From the NCBI RefSeq assembly GCF_018388445.1, contig NZ_CP074405.1, positions 1,860,001-1,924,000 of the forward strand: a DNA stretch of 64,000 nt. Reading direction: 5' to 3'. The notes beneath the pieces are model-generated. The model did no database searches, was not told the DNA's origin, and saw nothing but the letters and a program-made list of their open reading frames with translations. Each line of letters begins with the position of its first letter. The first letter of the stretch is position 1. This document shows, one piece after another, positions 29,828-38,018 of this stretch. The stretch comes from Cellulomonas wangleii. GTDB lineage: Bacteria > Actinomycetota > Actinomycetes > Actinomycetales > Cellulomonadaceae. The position numbers and the translations under genes were made by a program.

Positions 29828-30355
29828 TCAGTCGATGAGCCGGTTGCGGATCGCGATCGCCACGAGCTCCGCCCGGTCACCGGTGCCGAGCTTGCGCGAG
29901 ATCCTGGCGAGGTGGCTCTTGACGGTGAGGGCGGACAGCCCGAGCTCCTCGCCGACGAGGCGGTTGGTCCGGCCCTCGGCCACGCGGGACAGGACGCCCA
30001 GCTCGCGGGCGCTCAGCTCGGCGGTCGGGGCCGGCGGCGCGGGTGCCGGGCGGGCCGGTGCGCCGGTGGCATCGGTCGTGCTGGCCACGCCGCCGCGGAG
30101 CCCGCCCGCCAGCAGCGTGCGCAGCTCGGTGCGTCCCGCGCGTCGGGCCAGGACGACGACACGGTGCGCCCCCCGCCGGCGCAGGGCGCGGACCAGCGTC
30201 TCGCCCTCGCCCTCGGCGATCTGGGTGACCACCACGCACATGGGGTGACGTGCGGGGGTCGTGGACGGTACGCGCCGCGACGTGGGCACGGTCGAGACGC
30301 CCGGGCGGCGGGCCGGGATGTCGCGGACGTCGCGTCGAAGAGGCTCGATGGTCAC
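29828..30355 (-). CDS. LuxR-type HTH regulator with degenerate N-terminal domain
   Basis: 175 residues. The C-terminal 65 residues are a LuxR/NarL HTH (AELSARELGVLSRVAEGRTN, then VGEELGLSALTVKSHLARIS and RKLGTGDRAELVAIAIRNRL). The N-terminal part (about 35-90, CVVVTQIAEGEGETLVRALR and RRRGAHRVVVLARR) resembles half of a response-regulator receiver, but I see no phosphoacceptor Asp with its acidic pocket, and an Ala/Pro linker follows. It therefore probably works without phosphorylation. GTG 30355 (TIEPLRRDVRDI) is my best start; the ribosome site is weak. Targets are unknown. Confidence 0.75.
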   Translation of the reverse strand: MTIEPLRRDVRDIPARRPGVSTVPTSRRVPSTTPARHPMCVVVTQIAEGEGETLVRALRRRGAHRVVVLARRAGRTELRTLLAGGLRGGVASTTDATGAPARPAPAPPAPTAELSARELGVLSRVAEGRTNRLVGEELGLSALTVKSHLARISRKLGTGDRAELVAIAIRNRLID

Positions 30356-30410
30356 GCCCCGTGCATCGGCAGGGCCCGCCGACGACTTGAGCCGGTGCGC
30401 GGGTGGCCCG

Positions 30411-30992
30411 TCAGCGCCGCGGTAGCGGGACGACGCCCTCCGGGAGCGGGGGCAGGCCGGCCGCCGTGCACAGCAGGGTGGCCCAGGCCGCCAGGTGGGG
30501 GCCCAGGTTCTCGTCCCAGGCGGTCCACGAGGCGCGGATCTCGAGCTCGGTCTGCTCCTCGCGCCGGTCCAGCGCACCGAAGCTCTGGGAGAGCACCCGC
30601 GTCACGGTGCCTCCCGCGGCGTGCGGGGTGACACCGGTGGACTCCAGCGCGTCGTGGAACCACGACCACGCGACCTCGGCGAGCATCGGGTCCGCGCCCA
30701 CCTCGGCCTCGAGGCTCGCGCGCACCAGGGTGACGAGGCGGAACGAGCCCTCCCACGCCTCCTGGCCCTCGGGGTCGTAGAGCACGACGAACCGCCCCGA
30801 CGCGAGGTCCTCGGCCGCGACCGAACGACGCGCCGTGCGGACCTCCGCGGTCAGCGCTGCCGTGTACGGCGCGATGCGGGCAGGTCCGGGAACCTCGTCC
30901 AGCACCACCTCGGGGCGCACCGGCACCCCGCGCAACGAGCGCAGGGCGCGGACGAACTCGGCGGGGACGTCCTCGGGTCCGGCAGGGGTCAC
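30411..30992 (-). CDS. DUF3000 domain protein
   Basis: A 193-residue soluble protein of the actinobacterial DUF3000 family: EFVRALRSLRGVPVRPEVVL, then GRFVVLYDPEGQEAWEGSFR, then DPMLAEVAWSWFHDALE and ELEIRASWTAWDENLGPHLAAW. Function is unknown; in many actinobacteria it lies next to the RNase D-like gene and dxs, as here. GTG 30992 is supported by TACTCT ending 6 nt upstream (leaderless). It is probably followed by independent transcription of the LuxR-type gene. Confidence 0.88.
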   Translation of the reverse strand: MTPAGPEDVPAEFVRALRSLRGVPVRPEVVLDEVPGPARIAPYTAALTAEVRTARRSVAAEDLASGRFVVLYDPEGQEAWEGSFRLVTLVRASLEAEVGADPMLAEVAWSWFHDALESTGVTPHAAGGTVTRVLSQSFGALDRREEQTELEIRASWTAWDENLGPHLAAWATLLCTAAGLPPLPEGVVPLPRR

Positions 30993-30998
30993 GCGGCG

Positions 30999-31004
30999 AG
31001 AGTA
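30999..31004 (-). promoter_or_regulatory. -10 hexamer TACTCT of leaderless DUF3000 gene
   Basis: Minus-strand TACTCT ends 6 nt before GTG 30992. Confidence 0.5.
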
Positions 31005-31062
31005 CGGGCGGACCGCTCGTCTCGGTCCCCGGCACGCCGAGGGGGCCGGGCCTCGCGCGCAC

Positions 31063-31068
31063 TAGGCT
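31063..31068 (+). promoter_or_regulatory. -10 hexamer TAGGCT of the gnd operon
   Basis: TAGGCT lies about 100 nt before the gnd ATG, giving a leader of roughly 95 nt that ends in AAGGAG. No riboswitch fold was recognised in this leader. Confidence 0.4.
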
Positions 31069-31169
31069 CGACGACGCATCCGCACGCGCCGCGCGCGCCG
31101 GTGCCGGTCGCCGCACGGGCCCGGCACCTCACGGCGGTACGTGCCCATCCGGCATAAGGAGCGCTAGTG

Positions 31170-32624
31170 ATGTCTGTCCCGTCGTCGGTCGTCGGCACCG
31201 CGCAGATCGGCGTGACCGGGTTGGCCGTCATGGGCCGCAACCTGGCGCGGAACTTCGCGCGGCACGGGTACACGGTCGCCGTCCACAACCGCACGTACGC
31301 CCGCACGCAGTCGCTCGTGACCGAGCACGGGGACGAGGGCACGTTCGTGCCGTCGGAGTCGATGGCGGACTTCGTCGCCTCGCTCGCCCGGCCCCGCAAG
31401 GTCGTCGTCATGGTGCAGGCCGGCCCCGCCACGGACGCGGTGATCGACGAGCTCGTGCCGCTGCTGGAGCCCGGTGACATCGTCGTCGACGCCGGCAACG
31501 CGCACTTCCCCGACACGGTCCGCCGCGAGCAGGCGCTGCGCGCGCACGGCCTGCACTTCGTCGGCACGGGCGTGTCCGGCGGCGAGGAGGGTGCGCTCAA
31601 CGGGCCGTCGATCATGCCGGGCGGCACGGCCGAGTCGTACGCGTCGCTGGGCCCGATCCTCGAGGCGATCTCGGCGAAGGTCGACGGCGTGCCCTGCTGC
31701 ACGCACGTGGGACCGGACGGTGCCGGGCACTTCGTCAAGATGGTGCACAACGGCATCGAGTACGCGGACATGCAGCTCATCGCCGAGGCGTACGACCTGC
31801 TGCGCCAGGGCCTGGGTGCCTCGGCGCCCGAGATCGGCGAGGTCTTCGCCGCGTGGAACACCGGTGACCTCGAGTCCTACCTCATCGAGGTGACGGCCGA
31901 GGTCCTCGCGCACACCGACGCGGCCACCGGCCGCCCGTTCGTCGACGTGGTCGCGGACGCCGCCGAGCAGAAGGGCACGGGTCGCTGGACCGTGCAGAAC
32001 GCGCTCGACCTCGGGGTACCGATCACGGGGATCGCGGAGGCGACGTTCGCCCGTGCGCTGTCCGGGTCCGCCCCGCAGCGCGCGGCCGCGCGTGGCGTCC
32101 TGCCGGCCGACACGCTGGCCTGGAACGTGCCCGAGCCCGGTGCCTTCATCGAGGACGTGCGCCTGGCCCTGTACGCCTCGAAGCTGGTGGCGTACTCGCA
32201 GGGCTTCGACCAGATCGCGGCCGCGTCGGCCCAGTACGGGTGGGACATCGACCGGGCCGCGATGGCGCGTATCTGGCGGGGCGGCTGCATCATCCGGGCC
32301 AAGTTCCTCGACCGCATCACGCAGGCGTACGAGCGCAACCCGGAGCTGCCGCTGCTCATCGCCGACCCGTACTTCACCGCGGCCGTCTCCAACGGTGTCG
32401 CGGCGTGGCGGCGGGTCGTGGCGGCGGCCGCGGCGCACGGGGTCCCGACACCCGCGTTCTCGTCGTCCCTGGCGTACTACGACGGCGTGCGGGCCGAGCG
32501 GCTGCCGGCCAACCTCATCCAGGCCCAGCGCGACTTCTTCGGTGCCCACACCTACCGGCGCGTGGACCGCGACGGCGTGTTCCACACCGACTGGTCCGGC
32601 GACCGCACCGAGCAGACCTGGTGA
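31170..32624 (+). CDS. gnd: 6-phosphogluconate dehydrogenase, decarboxylating
   Basis: 484 residues, the third step of the oxidative pentose phosphate pathway: 6-phosphogluconate plus NADP+ gives ribulose 5-phosphate, CO2 and NADPH. The Rossmann motif is IGVTGLAVMGRNLARNFA with HNRTYARTQ at the 2-prime-phosphate site; GVSGGEEGALNGPSIMPGG and HFVKMVHNGIEYADMQLIAE are the substrate and catalytic Lys/Glu region. The long form has the full C-terminal tail (WRGGCIIRAKFLDRI). AAGGAG (31156-31161) suits ATG 31170; a GTG directly before it is an alternative. The stop overlaps the ATP-grasp gene (GTGA). Confidence 0.97.
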   Translation: MSVPSSVVGTAQIGVTGLAVMGRNLARNFARHGYTVAVHNRTYARTQSLVTEHGDEGTFVPSESMADFVASLARPRKVVVMVQAGPATDAVIDELVPLLEPGDIVVDAGNAHFPDTVRREQALRAHGLHFVGTGVSGGEEGALNGPSIMPGGTAESYASLGPILEAISAKVDGVPCCTHVGPDGAGHFVKMVHNGIEYADMQLIAEAYDLLRQGLGASAPEIGEVFAAWNTGDLESYLIEVTAEVLAHTDAATGRPFVDVVADAAEQKGTGRWTVQNALDLGVPITGIAEATFARALSGSAPQRAAARGVLPADTLAWNVPEPGAFIEDVRLALYASKLVAYSQGFDQIAAASAQYGWDIDRAAMARIWRGGCIIRAKFLDRITQAYERNPELPLLIADPYFTAAVSNGVAAWRRVVAAAAAHGVPTPAFSSSLAYYDGVRAERLPANLIQAQRDFFGAHTYRRVDRDGVFHTDWSGDRTEQTW

Positions 32625-33877
32625 GCCGGCGCACGGGCGCCCAGGTGCCGGCGCCGCGGCTGCAGCCCGTCGTCCTCGGTGGTGACGTCGGGGCGTACTC
32701 GCTGGCGCGCACGTTCCACGAGGCGTACGGCGTGCGCTCCGTCGTGGTGTCGTCGGTCTCGACGGGCCTGGTGCGCCACTCGCGCATCCTCGAGAACGTC
32801 GTCGAGCCGGGCATCGACGACGGCCCGACCGTCGTGCGCCGGCTGCGTGCGATCGCCGAGCAGCACCCGGGCACCGACCGGGTGCTGCTGGGCAGCGCGG
32901 ACTGGCTGGTGCGCACGATCGTGGAGAACCGGGCGCAGCTCGAGGACCTGTACACGATCCCGTACGTGGACGTCGCGACGCTCGACCGCGTGACGGACAA
33001 GGTGCTGTTCGGCGAGCTGTGCGCCGAGCTCGGGATCGACCACCCCGCCACCGTGGTCCACGACGTGCAGGCGGGGGGGACGCCGGACACCTCCGGGCTG
33101 CGGTTCCCCGTCATCGCCAAGGCGGCCGACACCGCTGCGTACCACCTGGTGGAGTTCCCCGGGAAGAAGAAGGTCTTCACGGTCGACACGCCCGTCGAGC
33201 TCGCCGACCTGCTGGCACGGGTGCAGGCCTCCGGGTACCAGGGGCGGTTCGTCGTGCAGGACCTCATCCCCGGGGACGACTCCGGCATGCGCATCCTCAC
33301 CTGCTACAGCGACGCGTCCGGCAAGGTCCGGTTCTCGGCGTTCGGGCACGTGCTGCTCGAGGAGCACACGCCCGGCGCGCTGGGCAACCCCGCGGGGATC
33401 ATCACGGGCCACGACGCGCAGATCGCCGCGCAGGCCGTCCGGCTGCTCGAGCACCTGGGGTGGACCGGGTACGCCAACTTCGACCTCAAGTACGACCCGC
33501 GGGACGGGCGCACCGTCTTCTTCGAGCTCAACCCGCGGCTGGGACGGTCGAACTTCTACATCACCGCCGGCGGCCGCAACACGGCCGAGCTCTACGTGCG
33601 TGAGCACGTGCAGGGGCTCGACCCGCTGCCCGACGGGGCCGCGGACCACCTCACGGAGCCGCACCTGTACACGGTGCTGCCGCGCTGGCTGCTGCGCCGC
33701 TACGTCGCCGACCCCGCGCTGCGGGCCCGCACCCGGGCGCTGGGCCGCGCGGGGCGGGTGACCAACCCGCTGTGGTACCGGGCGGAGACCGACCCGCGGC
33801 GGTTGGCCTACCTGGCGGTCGCGCAGGCCAACCAGGTGCGCAAGTACCGGCGCCACTACCCGCACGGTGACGCGTGA
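32621..33877 (+). CDS. ATP-grasp carboxylate-amine ligase, candidate peptidoglycan D-Asp/D-Glu ligase
   Basis: A 418-residue ATP-grasp protein. The N-terminal domain holds VVLGGDVGAYSLARTFHEA; the grasp core includes FPVIAKAADTAAY with FPGKKKVF (nucleotide lysines), GRFVVQDLIPGDDSGMRILT, and YANFDLKYDPRDGRTVFFEL with ELNPRLGRSNFYITAGG as metal ligands. The domain order resembles Enterococcus D-aspartate ligase (Aslfm), whose gene neighbours an aspartate racemase. The next gene here is an Asp/Glu racemase overlapping by 4 bp. Cellulomonas walls are A4-beta with L-Orn-D-Glu or D-Asp bridges, so attachment of a D-acidic residue to the stem peptide is a reasonable inference. No signal peptide; cytosolic. 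Confidence 0.82.
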   Translation: MSRRTGAQVPAPRLQPVVLGGDVGAYSLARTFHEAYGVRSVVVSSVSTGLVRHSRILENVVEPGIDDGPTVVRRLRAIAEQHPGTDRVLLGSADWLVRTIVENRAQLEDLYTIPYVDVATLDRVTDKVLFGELCAELGIDHPATVVHDVQAGGTPDTSGLRFPVIAKAADTAAYHLVEFPGKKKVFTVDTPVELADLLARVQASGYQGRFVVQDLIPGDDSGMRILTCYSDASGKVRFSAFGHVLLEEHTPGALGNPAGIITGHDAQIAAQAVRLLEHLGWTGYANFDLKYDPRDGRTVFFELNPRLGRSNFYITAGGRNTAELYVREHVQGLDPLPDGAADHLTEPHLYTVLPRWLLRRYVADPALRARTRALGRAGRVTNPLWYRAETDPRRLAYLAVAQANQVRKYRRHYPHGDA

Positions 33878-34626
33878 GCGACCCCGGGCAGGTGCCCCCG
33901 CGCGGTGACGGCACGGCGCCGCACCGCGTGGAGGTCGGTGTCATCGGCGGGGTGGGCCCGGCCGCCACGGTCTGCTTCCTGGACCTCGTGGTGCGCCGCA
34001 CGGCGGCCGAGCGCGACCAGGACCACGTCGACCTGGTGGTGCTGCAGCACGCCGGCATCCCCGACCGCACCGCCTACATCCTCGGGCGCTCCACCGAGGA
34101 CCCCGGGCCGGTCATGGCCGCCGACGCCCGTCGCCTGGAGCGCCTCGGCGTCGGCTTCGTCGTTGTGCCGTGCAACACCGCGCACCACTTCACGGACGAG
34201 GTCGCCGCCGCGGTGGGGGTGCCCGTGCTGAGCATCGTCGACGAGACGGCCGACGAGGTCGCCGCCCGGCCGGGTGTCACCCGCGTCGGCGTGCTCGCCA
34301 CGAGCGGGACGCTCGCGGCGCAGGTGTACCAGCGGGCGTTCGAGGACCGGGGGCTGTCCGTGGTGGTCCCGGACGACGCCGACCAGGACGTCGTCATGCG
34401 GATCATCTACGACGAGGTGAAGGCCGGCCGTCCGGCCGACGTCGGCGCCCTGCACGCCGTCGCGGACCGGCTCCGGGAGCGCGGGGCCGACGTCGTGGTG
34501 CTCGGCTGCACCGAGCTCTCGGTCGTGGCGGCCGAGCACGACCTGCTCGCCGACGGCGGGTACGTCGACTCCCTCGACGTCCTCGCCCGGCGCACCGTCG
34601 AGCGCGCCGGGTACCCGCTGCGCTGA
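33874..34626 (+). CDS. Aspartate/glutamate racemase family protein
   Basis: 250 residues. Both catalytic cysteine motifs are present, VVVPCNTAHHFTDEV and VVVLGCTELSVVAAEH, together with GVIGGVGPAATVCFLDLVV and NTDQ-like VLQHAGIPDRTAYILG. It belongs to the PLP-independent YgeA/RacX-type racemases that equilibrate L- and D-Asp or Glu. A role feeding a D-amino acid to the overlapping ATP-grasp ligase is inferred from the GTGA overlap. It is the last gene of the gnd operon and is followed after 1 nt by a terminator hairpin. A separate murI for cell-wall D-Glu is expected elsewhere. Confidence 0.9.
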   Translation: MSDPGQVPPRGDGTAPHRVEVGVIGGVGPAATVCFLDLVVRRTAAERDQDHVDLVVLQHAGIPDRTAYILGRSTEDPGPVMAADARRLERLGVGFVVVPCNTAHHFTDEVAAAVGVPVLSIVDETADEVAARPGVTRVGVLATSGTLAAQVYQRAFEDRGLSVVVPDDADQDVVMRIIYDEVKAGRPADVGALHAVADRLRERGADVVVLGCTELSVVAAEHDLLADGGYVDSLDVLARRTVERAGYPLR

Positions 34627-34627
34627 C

Positions 34628-34665
34628 CGCCGCCGTCCCGAGGGACTCCCCGAGGGACGGCGGCG
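34628..34665. terminator. Bidirectional hairpin terminator after the racemase gene
   Basis: Perfect 12-bp stem CGCCGCCGTCCC (34628-34639) with GGGACGGCGGCG (34654-34665) and a 14-nt loop. It lies between convergent genes and can serve both. Confidence 0.7.
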
Positions 34666-34693
34666 AGGGCGCGGGCGGGGCGCGCCGGTCGGC

Positions 34694-35179
34694 TCAGCCC
34701 AGCTCGCTGGTCCCCGAGTAGAGGTGCAGCACCGGCACGTGCAGCTCCTCGCGCGCCCGCGAGGCCCAGTCGGTGTGGAACGTGTCCTCGATCATGTGCG
34801 GGTACGTCACCACGACGACCTCGCGCACGCCGCCGCCGGCGACGGCGGTGCGCAGCGCGGGCAGCGGGTCGTCGTCGGTGATCTCGCCGGTCGCGTCCCT
34901 GCCGGCGGCGACGAAGGCGGCGACGCTGCCGGCGACCTGCTCGGCGGCGGTCTGGCGCGCCCGCGTGCGGCTCGGCTCGTGGCCCGTCGCCCGCTCCCAC
35001 GCCTCGCGCAGCTCGCCCAGGCTCAGCGCGTCGATGATCCAGGGGATCAGGGGGCGATCGGTGTCGGCGGGCACGAGCACGCGGTAGGCGGGCGACTCGT
35101 CGGGGTGCAGGCCCACGATGTGTCGGACGTCGGACTCGGCCAGGGTGTCCTCGGTGAGGACGAGGATGGTGTCGGTCAC
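34694..35179 (-). CDS. Uncharacterised Usp-like alpha/beta protein
   Basis: 161 residues. The N-terminus (DTILVLTEDTLAESDVRHIV) and C-terminal strand-loop (REVVVVTYPHMIEDTFHTDW and ELHVPVLHLYSGTSELG) read as an alternating alpha/beta fold like universal stress proteins, but the G-2x-G-9x-G(S/T) ATP motif is not present. An Arg/Ala-rich helix region (70-95) lies between. I do not assign a function. GTG 35179 is supported twice: TAGGCT ends 7 nt upstream and the start overlaps the stop of the reductase gene (GTGA). So it can be read both from an operon and from its own leaderless promoter. Confidence 0.7.
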   Translation of the reverse strand: MTDTILVLTEDTLAESDVRHIVGLHPDESPAYRVLVPADTDRPLIPWIIDALSLGELREAWERATGHEPSRTRARQTAAEQVAGSVAAFVAAGRDATGEITDDDPLPALRTAVAGGGVREVVVVTYPHMIEDTFHTDWASRAREELHVPVLHLYSGTSELG

Positions 35180-35964
35180 GACCCCGAGCCTACGGGTGCG
35201 CGCAGGTCCCAGCAGGTCAGCACCGTGCCGTCGGTCGCGTGCAGGAGGTGGCGCACGCGTGCGGCGCGCGGCGGGTCGAGGGGCCTGGCGCCCGTCGCGG
35301 CCCGGGGCGCGTCGCCCGCCACCAGCAGGGGGCTCGTCGTCAGGCACAGCTCGTCGACCAGGCCCGCGGCGAGCAGGTCCGCCAGCAGCCGCGGCCCGCC
35401 CTCGGCCAGGACGTGACGCAGGCCGCGCGCGGCGAGCGCGGCGACCGCCGCGCGCAGGTCGGGGGAGCCGGGGTCGTGGGGGGCCGGCACGACGACGGTC
35501 CGGTCCGCACCCACCGCGGCGCGTGCCCGGTCGGCGCCCTGCGGCCCGGTGACGACCAGGGCACCGTCCGCCACGTCCGCGGGGACGTCGCCGCGGCACG
35601 TCACCACGGCGGGCACGATCCGCGGCCCGAGGCCCAGCGATGCCCGGACCTCGCGCAGCCCGGCGGCCACGGGGAGCTCGCGGTACCCCTCGGCCCGCAC
35701 GGTCCCGGCACCCACGAGCACGACGTCCGCCAGGGCCCGCAGCACCGCGAAGACACGGCGGTCGGCCGGGGTGCCGAGCGACCCGGACCGACCGTCGGCA
35801 CCCGCGGCGGCGCCGTCGACGCTCGTGACCATCGTGGCCCGGACGTGGGGTCGGGCGCGGTCGCGTCGCAGCAGTGCGACGAGGTCCGCCTCGTCGGCGG
35901 ACGACGCCAGCCGACGGGCCGCGTCCCGGGGGAGGAGCAGGTCGAGGTCGACGGTGGGCGGCAC
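35176..35964 (-). CDS. RibD C-terminal/dihydrofolate-reductase-fold protein
   Basis: 262 residues with the RibD-C pattern: RPHVRATMVTSVDGAAAGAD (substrate loop), GSLGTPADRRVFAVLRALAD, VVLVGAGTVRAEGY and LRHVLAEGGPRLLADLLAAGLVDELCLTTSP. Such proteins bind NADPH and may reduce pyrimidine intermediates of riboflavin or deazaflavin pathways. There is no deaminase domain, so it is not a complete RibD and its substrate is uncertain. GTG 35964 is supported by TAGCCT ending 6 nt upstream. The stop overlaps the Usp-like gene. Confidence 0.85.
   Translation of the reverse strand: MPPTVDLDLLLPRDAARRLASSADEADLVALLRRDRARPHVRATMVTSVDGAAAGADGRSGSLGTPADRRVFAVLRALADVVLVGAGTVRAEGYRELPVAAGLREVRASLGLGPRIVPAVVTCRGDVPADVADGALVVTGPQGADRARAAVGADRTVVVPAPHDPGSPDLRAAVAALAARGLRHVLAEGGPRLLADLLAAGLVDELCLTTSPLLVAGDAPRAATGARPLDPPRAARVRHLLHATDGTVLTCWDLRAPVGSGS
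35187..35192 (-). promoter_or_regulatory. -10 hexamer TAGGCT of leaderless Usp-like gene
   Basis: Minus-strand TAGGCT ends 7 nt before GTG 35179, inside the 3-prime end of the upstream reductase gene. Confidence 0.45.
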
Positions 35965-35970
35965 GTCCCC

Positions 35971-35976
35971 AGGCTA
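35971..35976 (-). promoter_or_regulatory. -10 hexamer TAGCCT of leaderless reductase gene
   Basis: Minus-strand TAGCCT ends 6 nt before GTG 35964; no ribosome site. Confidence 0.55.
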
Positions 35977-36070
35977 GGGCGCGCACGGACCAGGTGCGCC
36001 GCCGGTGCCGTCGTGGCACCGTCGATGACGGAGCACGACCCGCCCGACCGGCGCCGACGGGGGAGCAGCG

Positions 36071-36799
36071 ATGCCAGGAGACGGCGCGGCGGCACCGCGG
36101 GACGCGGTCAGCGCCGCCCTGCTCCTGCTCACCGCCGCGAGCGGGGCGCTCGACGCGGTCACGTACCTCGCCCTCGACCACGCGTTCGCTGCGAACATGA
36201 CCGGCAACGTGCTCTTCCTCGGCTTCGCGCTCGCGGGTGCCGGTGACGTGCCGCTGGCCGGCACGGTGGTCGCGCTCGCCGCGTTCGTCGTCGGCGCGGT
36301 GGTCGGCGGACGCTCGGTGCCCCGCACGTCGTCCCCGGCCGTGGCCCGGGCGACGGTCGCGACGCTCGCGGCGCTGACCGTCGCCATGGTGCTCGTGGGC
36401 GGCGCCTGGCTCGCGGTGCCCCGGCTCGGGCAGACGACGGTGCTGGTCACGACCGGGCTGCTGGCCGGCCTGTCCGGGGTGCAGGCGGCGGCCGTGAAGC
36501 CTCTGGGGAACGCCGCGATCACGACGGTCGTGGTGACGGGCACGCTGGTGGACCTGGCCCGGGACAGCCGCGTCGCGGGTGCGCCGTCCGGCCCGCGGCA
36601 CGTGCGGCGGGACCGTGCGCTGGCGGTGGTGGCGCTGATGGCGGGCGCGGCGCTCGGCGCAGTGCTGGTCCGCGAGCTGACGGCGCCGCTCGCGCTCGGC
36701 GGCTCCGTGCTCCTGCGGGCTGCAGCGGTCGTCGTGCTGGCCCGTGCGGCGCGGGGTGAGCGGGACGCCGCACCGACGGCCGGCCCCGGCAGGAGGTGA
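36071..36799 (+). CDS. DUF1275 (YoaK-type) membrane protein
   Basis: 242 residues with about six hydrophobic segments. The family signatures ASGALDAVTYLALDHAFAAN and MTGNVLFLGFALAG at the start and GLSGVQAAAVKPLGNAAITT in the middle are clear. Members are uncharacterised transporters or permease-like proteins. ATG 36071 has GGGGGAG upstream. It converges with the sulfate operon; only 7 bp separate the two ends, so read-through antisense to cysG is possible. Confidence 0.88.
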   Translation: MPGDGAAAPRDAVSAALLLLTAASGALDAVTYLALDHAFAANMTGNVLFLGFALAGAGDVPLAGTVVALAAFVVGAVVGGRSVPRTSSPAVARATVATLAALTVAMVLVGGAWLAVPRLGQTTVLVTTGLLAGLSGVQAAAVKPLGNAAITTVVVTGTLVDLARDSRVAGAPSGPRHVRRDRALAVVALMAGAALGAVLVRELTAPLALGGSVLLRAAAVVVLARAARGERDAAPTAGPGRR

Positions 36800-36806
36800 C
36801 CGCGGC

Positions 36807-38018
36807 TCACCCGCGAGAGGCGACGCCTCCCAGCGTGGTGGCGAGCGTCGCGACGGCCCCCACGACCACGACGGCCGGGTTGCGCACGCCCACCGCCAGC
36901 GCCCGCTCGGCGATGTCCCCGACCGTGCCCAGCGTCGTGCGCTGGCTCGGCAGGGTGCCGTCCTCGACCACGGCGACGGGCGTGGCCGCGTCCAGCCCGT
37001 GCGACGTCAGCCGCGCCATGTGCTCACCGAGCCGTGCGACCCCCATGAGCAGCACCAGGGTGCCCCGCAGGCGGGCCAGCGTCTCCCAGTCCGTCTGCGC
37101 GTCGTGCGCCGAAACGATCGTCACCTGACGTGCCACGTCCCGGTGCGTCACCGGCACGCCGGCGGCCCCGGGCACCGCGATCGCGCTGGTGACCCCGGGG
37201 ACGACCGTCACGTCGACACCGGCCTGGCGGCACGCGGCCAGCTCCTCACCACCGCGGCCGAGCACGAACGGGTCGCCGCCCTTGAGGCGCACCACGCGCT
37301 GCCCGGCGCGGGCCCGTTCGACCAGCAGCCGGTTGATCTCGGTCTGCGTCAGCGTGTGCGCGTGCGGCGCCTTGCCGGCCTCGACCACCTCCACGTCGGG
37401 CTCGAGCTCGTCGAGCAGGGCGCGCGGCGCCAGGCGGTCGACGACGACGACGTCGGCCTCGGCCAGCGCGCGCCGGCCGCGCGTGGTGATCAGACCGGGG
37501 TCGCCGGGCCCGCCCCCGACCAGCGTGACGTGCCCGCGGCCCGCGCGGCGCCGGCGCAGCGGCAGGCCGCCGGTGTCGAGCTGCAGCTGCAGCGCCGCGC
37601 GCAGGGCCACGGCCCGCCGGGGGTCGCCGCCCGCGCTCACGGCGACGGTCACGTCGCCCGCGCGGGCGACCGCCGGTGTCCACGCGGTCGACGCGGCGGC
37701 GTCGTCCGCCCGCACGCACCAGGTCCGGGACACCTCGGCGTCCGCGGCCACCGCGTCGTCCGCCCGACGCTCCCCGGTCGCCGTGTGCACGAGCCAGGCG
37801 CCGTCGAGGTCCCCGGGCGCGTACTCGCGCGCCGACCAGGTGAGGGCACCGGCTGCGGCGAGGTCGGCGAGGTCCTCGCACAGCGCGGGCGCGACGACGT
37901 GCACGTCGGCGCCGTCCGCGAGCAGCCCTCGGGTGCGCCGCGCCGCGACGGGACCGCCGCCCACCACGACGACCCGCCGGCCGGCGAGGTCGAGGAGCAG
38001 CGGGTGCCGCGGGCTCAT
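36807..38018 (-). CDS. cysG: Siroheme synthase-type uroporphyrinogen-III C-methyltransferase
   Basis: 403 residues in two parts. The N-terminal precorrin-2 dehydrogenase/ferrochelatase-like part (about 1-150) has RHPLLLDLAGRRVVVVGGGP with an NAD Rossmann motif. The C-terminal SUMT domain (about 162-395) has GHVTLVGGGPGDPGLITTRG, ADVVVVDRLAP, VRLKGGDPFVLGRGGEELAA and PGVTSAIAVPGAAGVPVTHR. Together they make precorrin-2 and sirohydrochlorin or siroheme, the prosthetic group of the sulfite reductase of the same operon. The N-terminal part is shorter than in E. coli CysG, and a separate iron chelatase cannot be excluded. ATG 38018 overlaps the cysN stop (ATGA); last gene of the operon. Confidence 0.93.
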   Translation of the reverse strand: MSPRHPLLLDLAGRRVVVVGGGPVAARRTRGLLADGADVHVVAPALCEDLADLAAAGALTWSAREYAPGDLDGAWLVHTATGERRADDAVAADAEVSRTWCVRADDAAASTAWTPAVARAGDVTVAVSAGGDPRRAVALRAALQLQLDTGGLPLRRRRAGRGHVTLVGGGPGDPGLITTRGRRALAEADVVVVDRLAPRALLDELEPDVEVVEAGKAPHAHTLTQTEINRLLVERARAGQRVVRLKGGDPFVLGRGGEELAACRQAGVDVTVVPGVTSAIAVPGAAGVPVTHRDVARQVTIVSAHDAQTDWETLARLRGTLVLLMGVARLGEHMARLTSHGLDAATPVAVVEDGTLPSQRTTLGTVGDIAERALAVGVRNPAVVVVGAVATLATTLGGVASRG

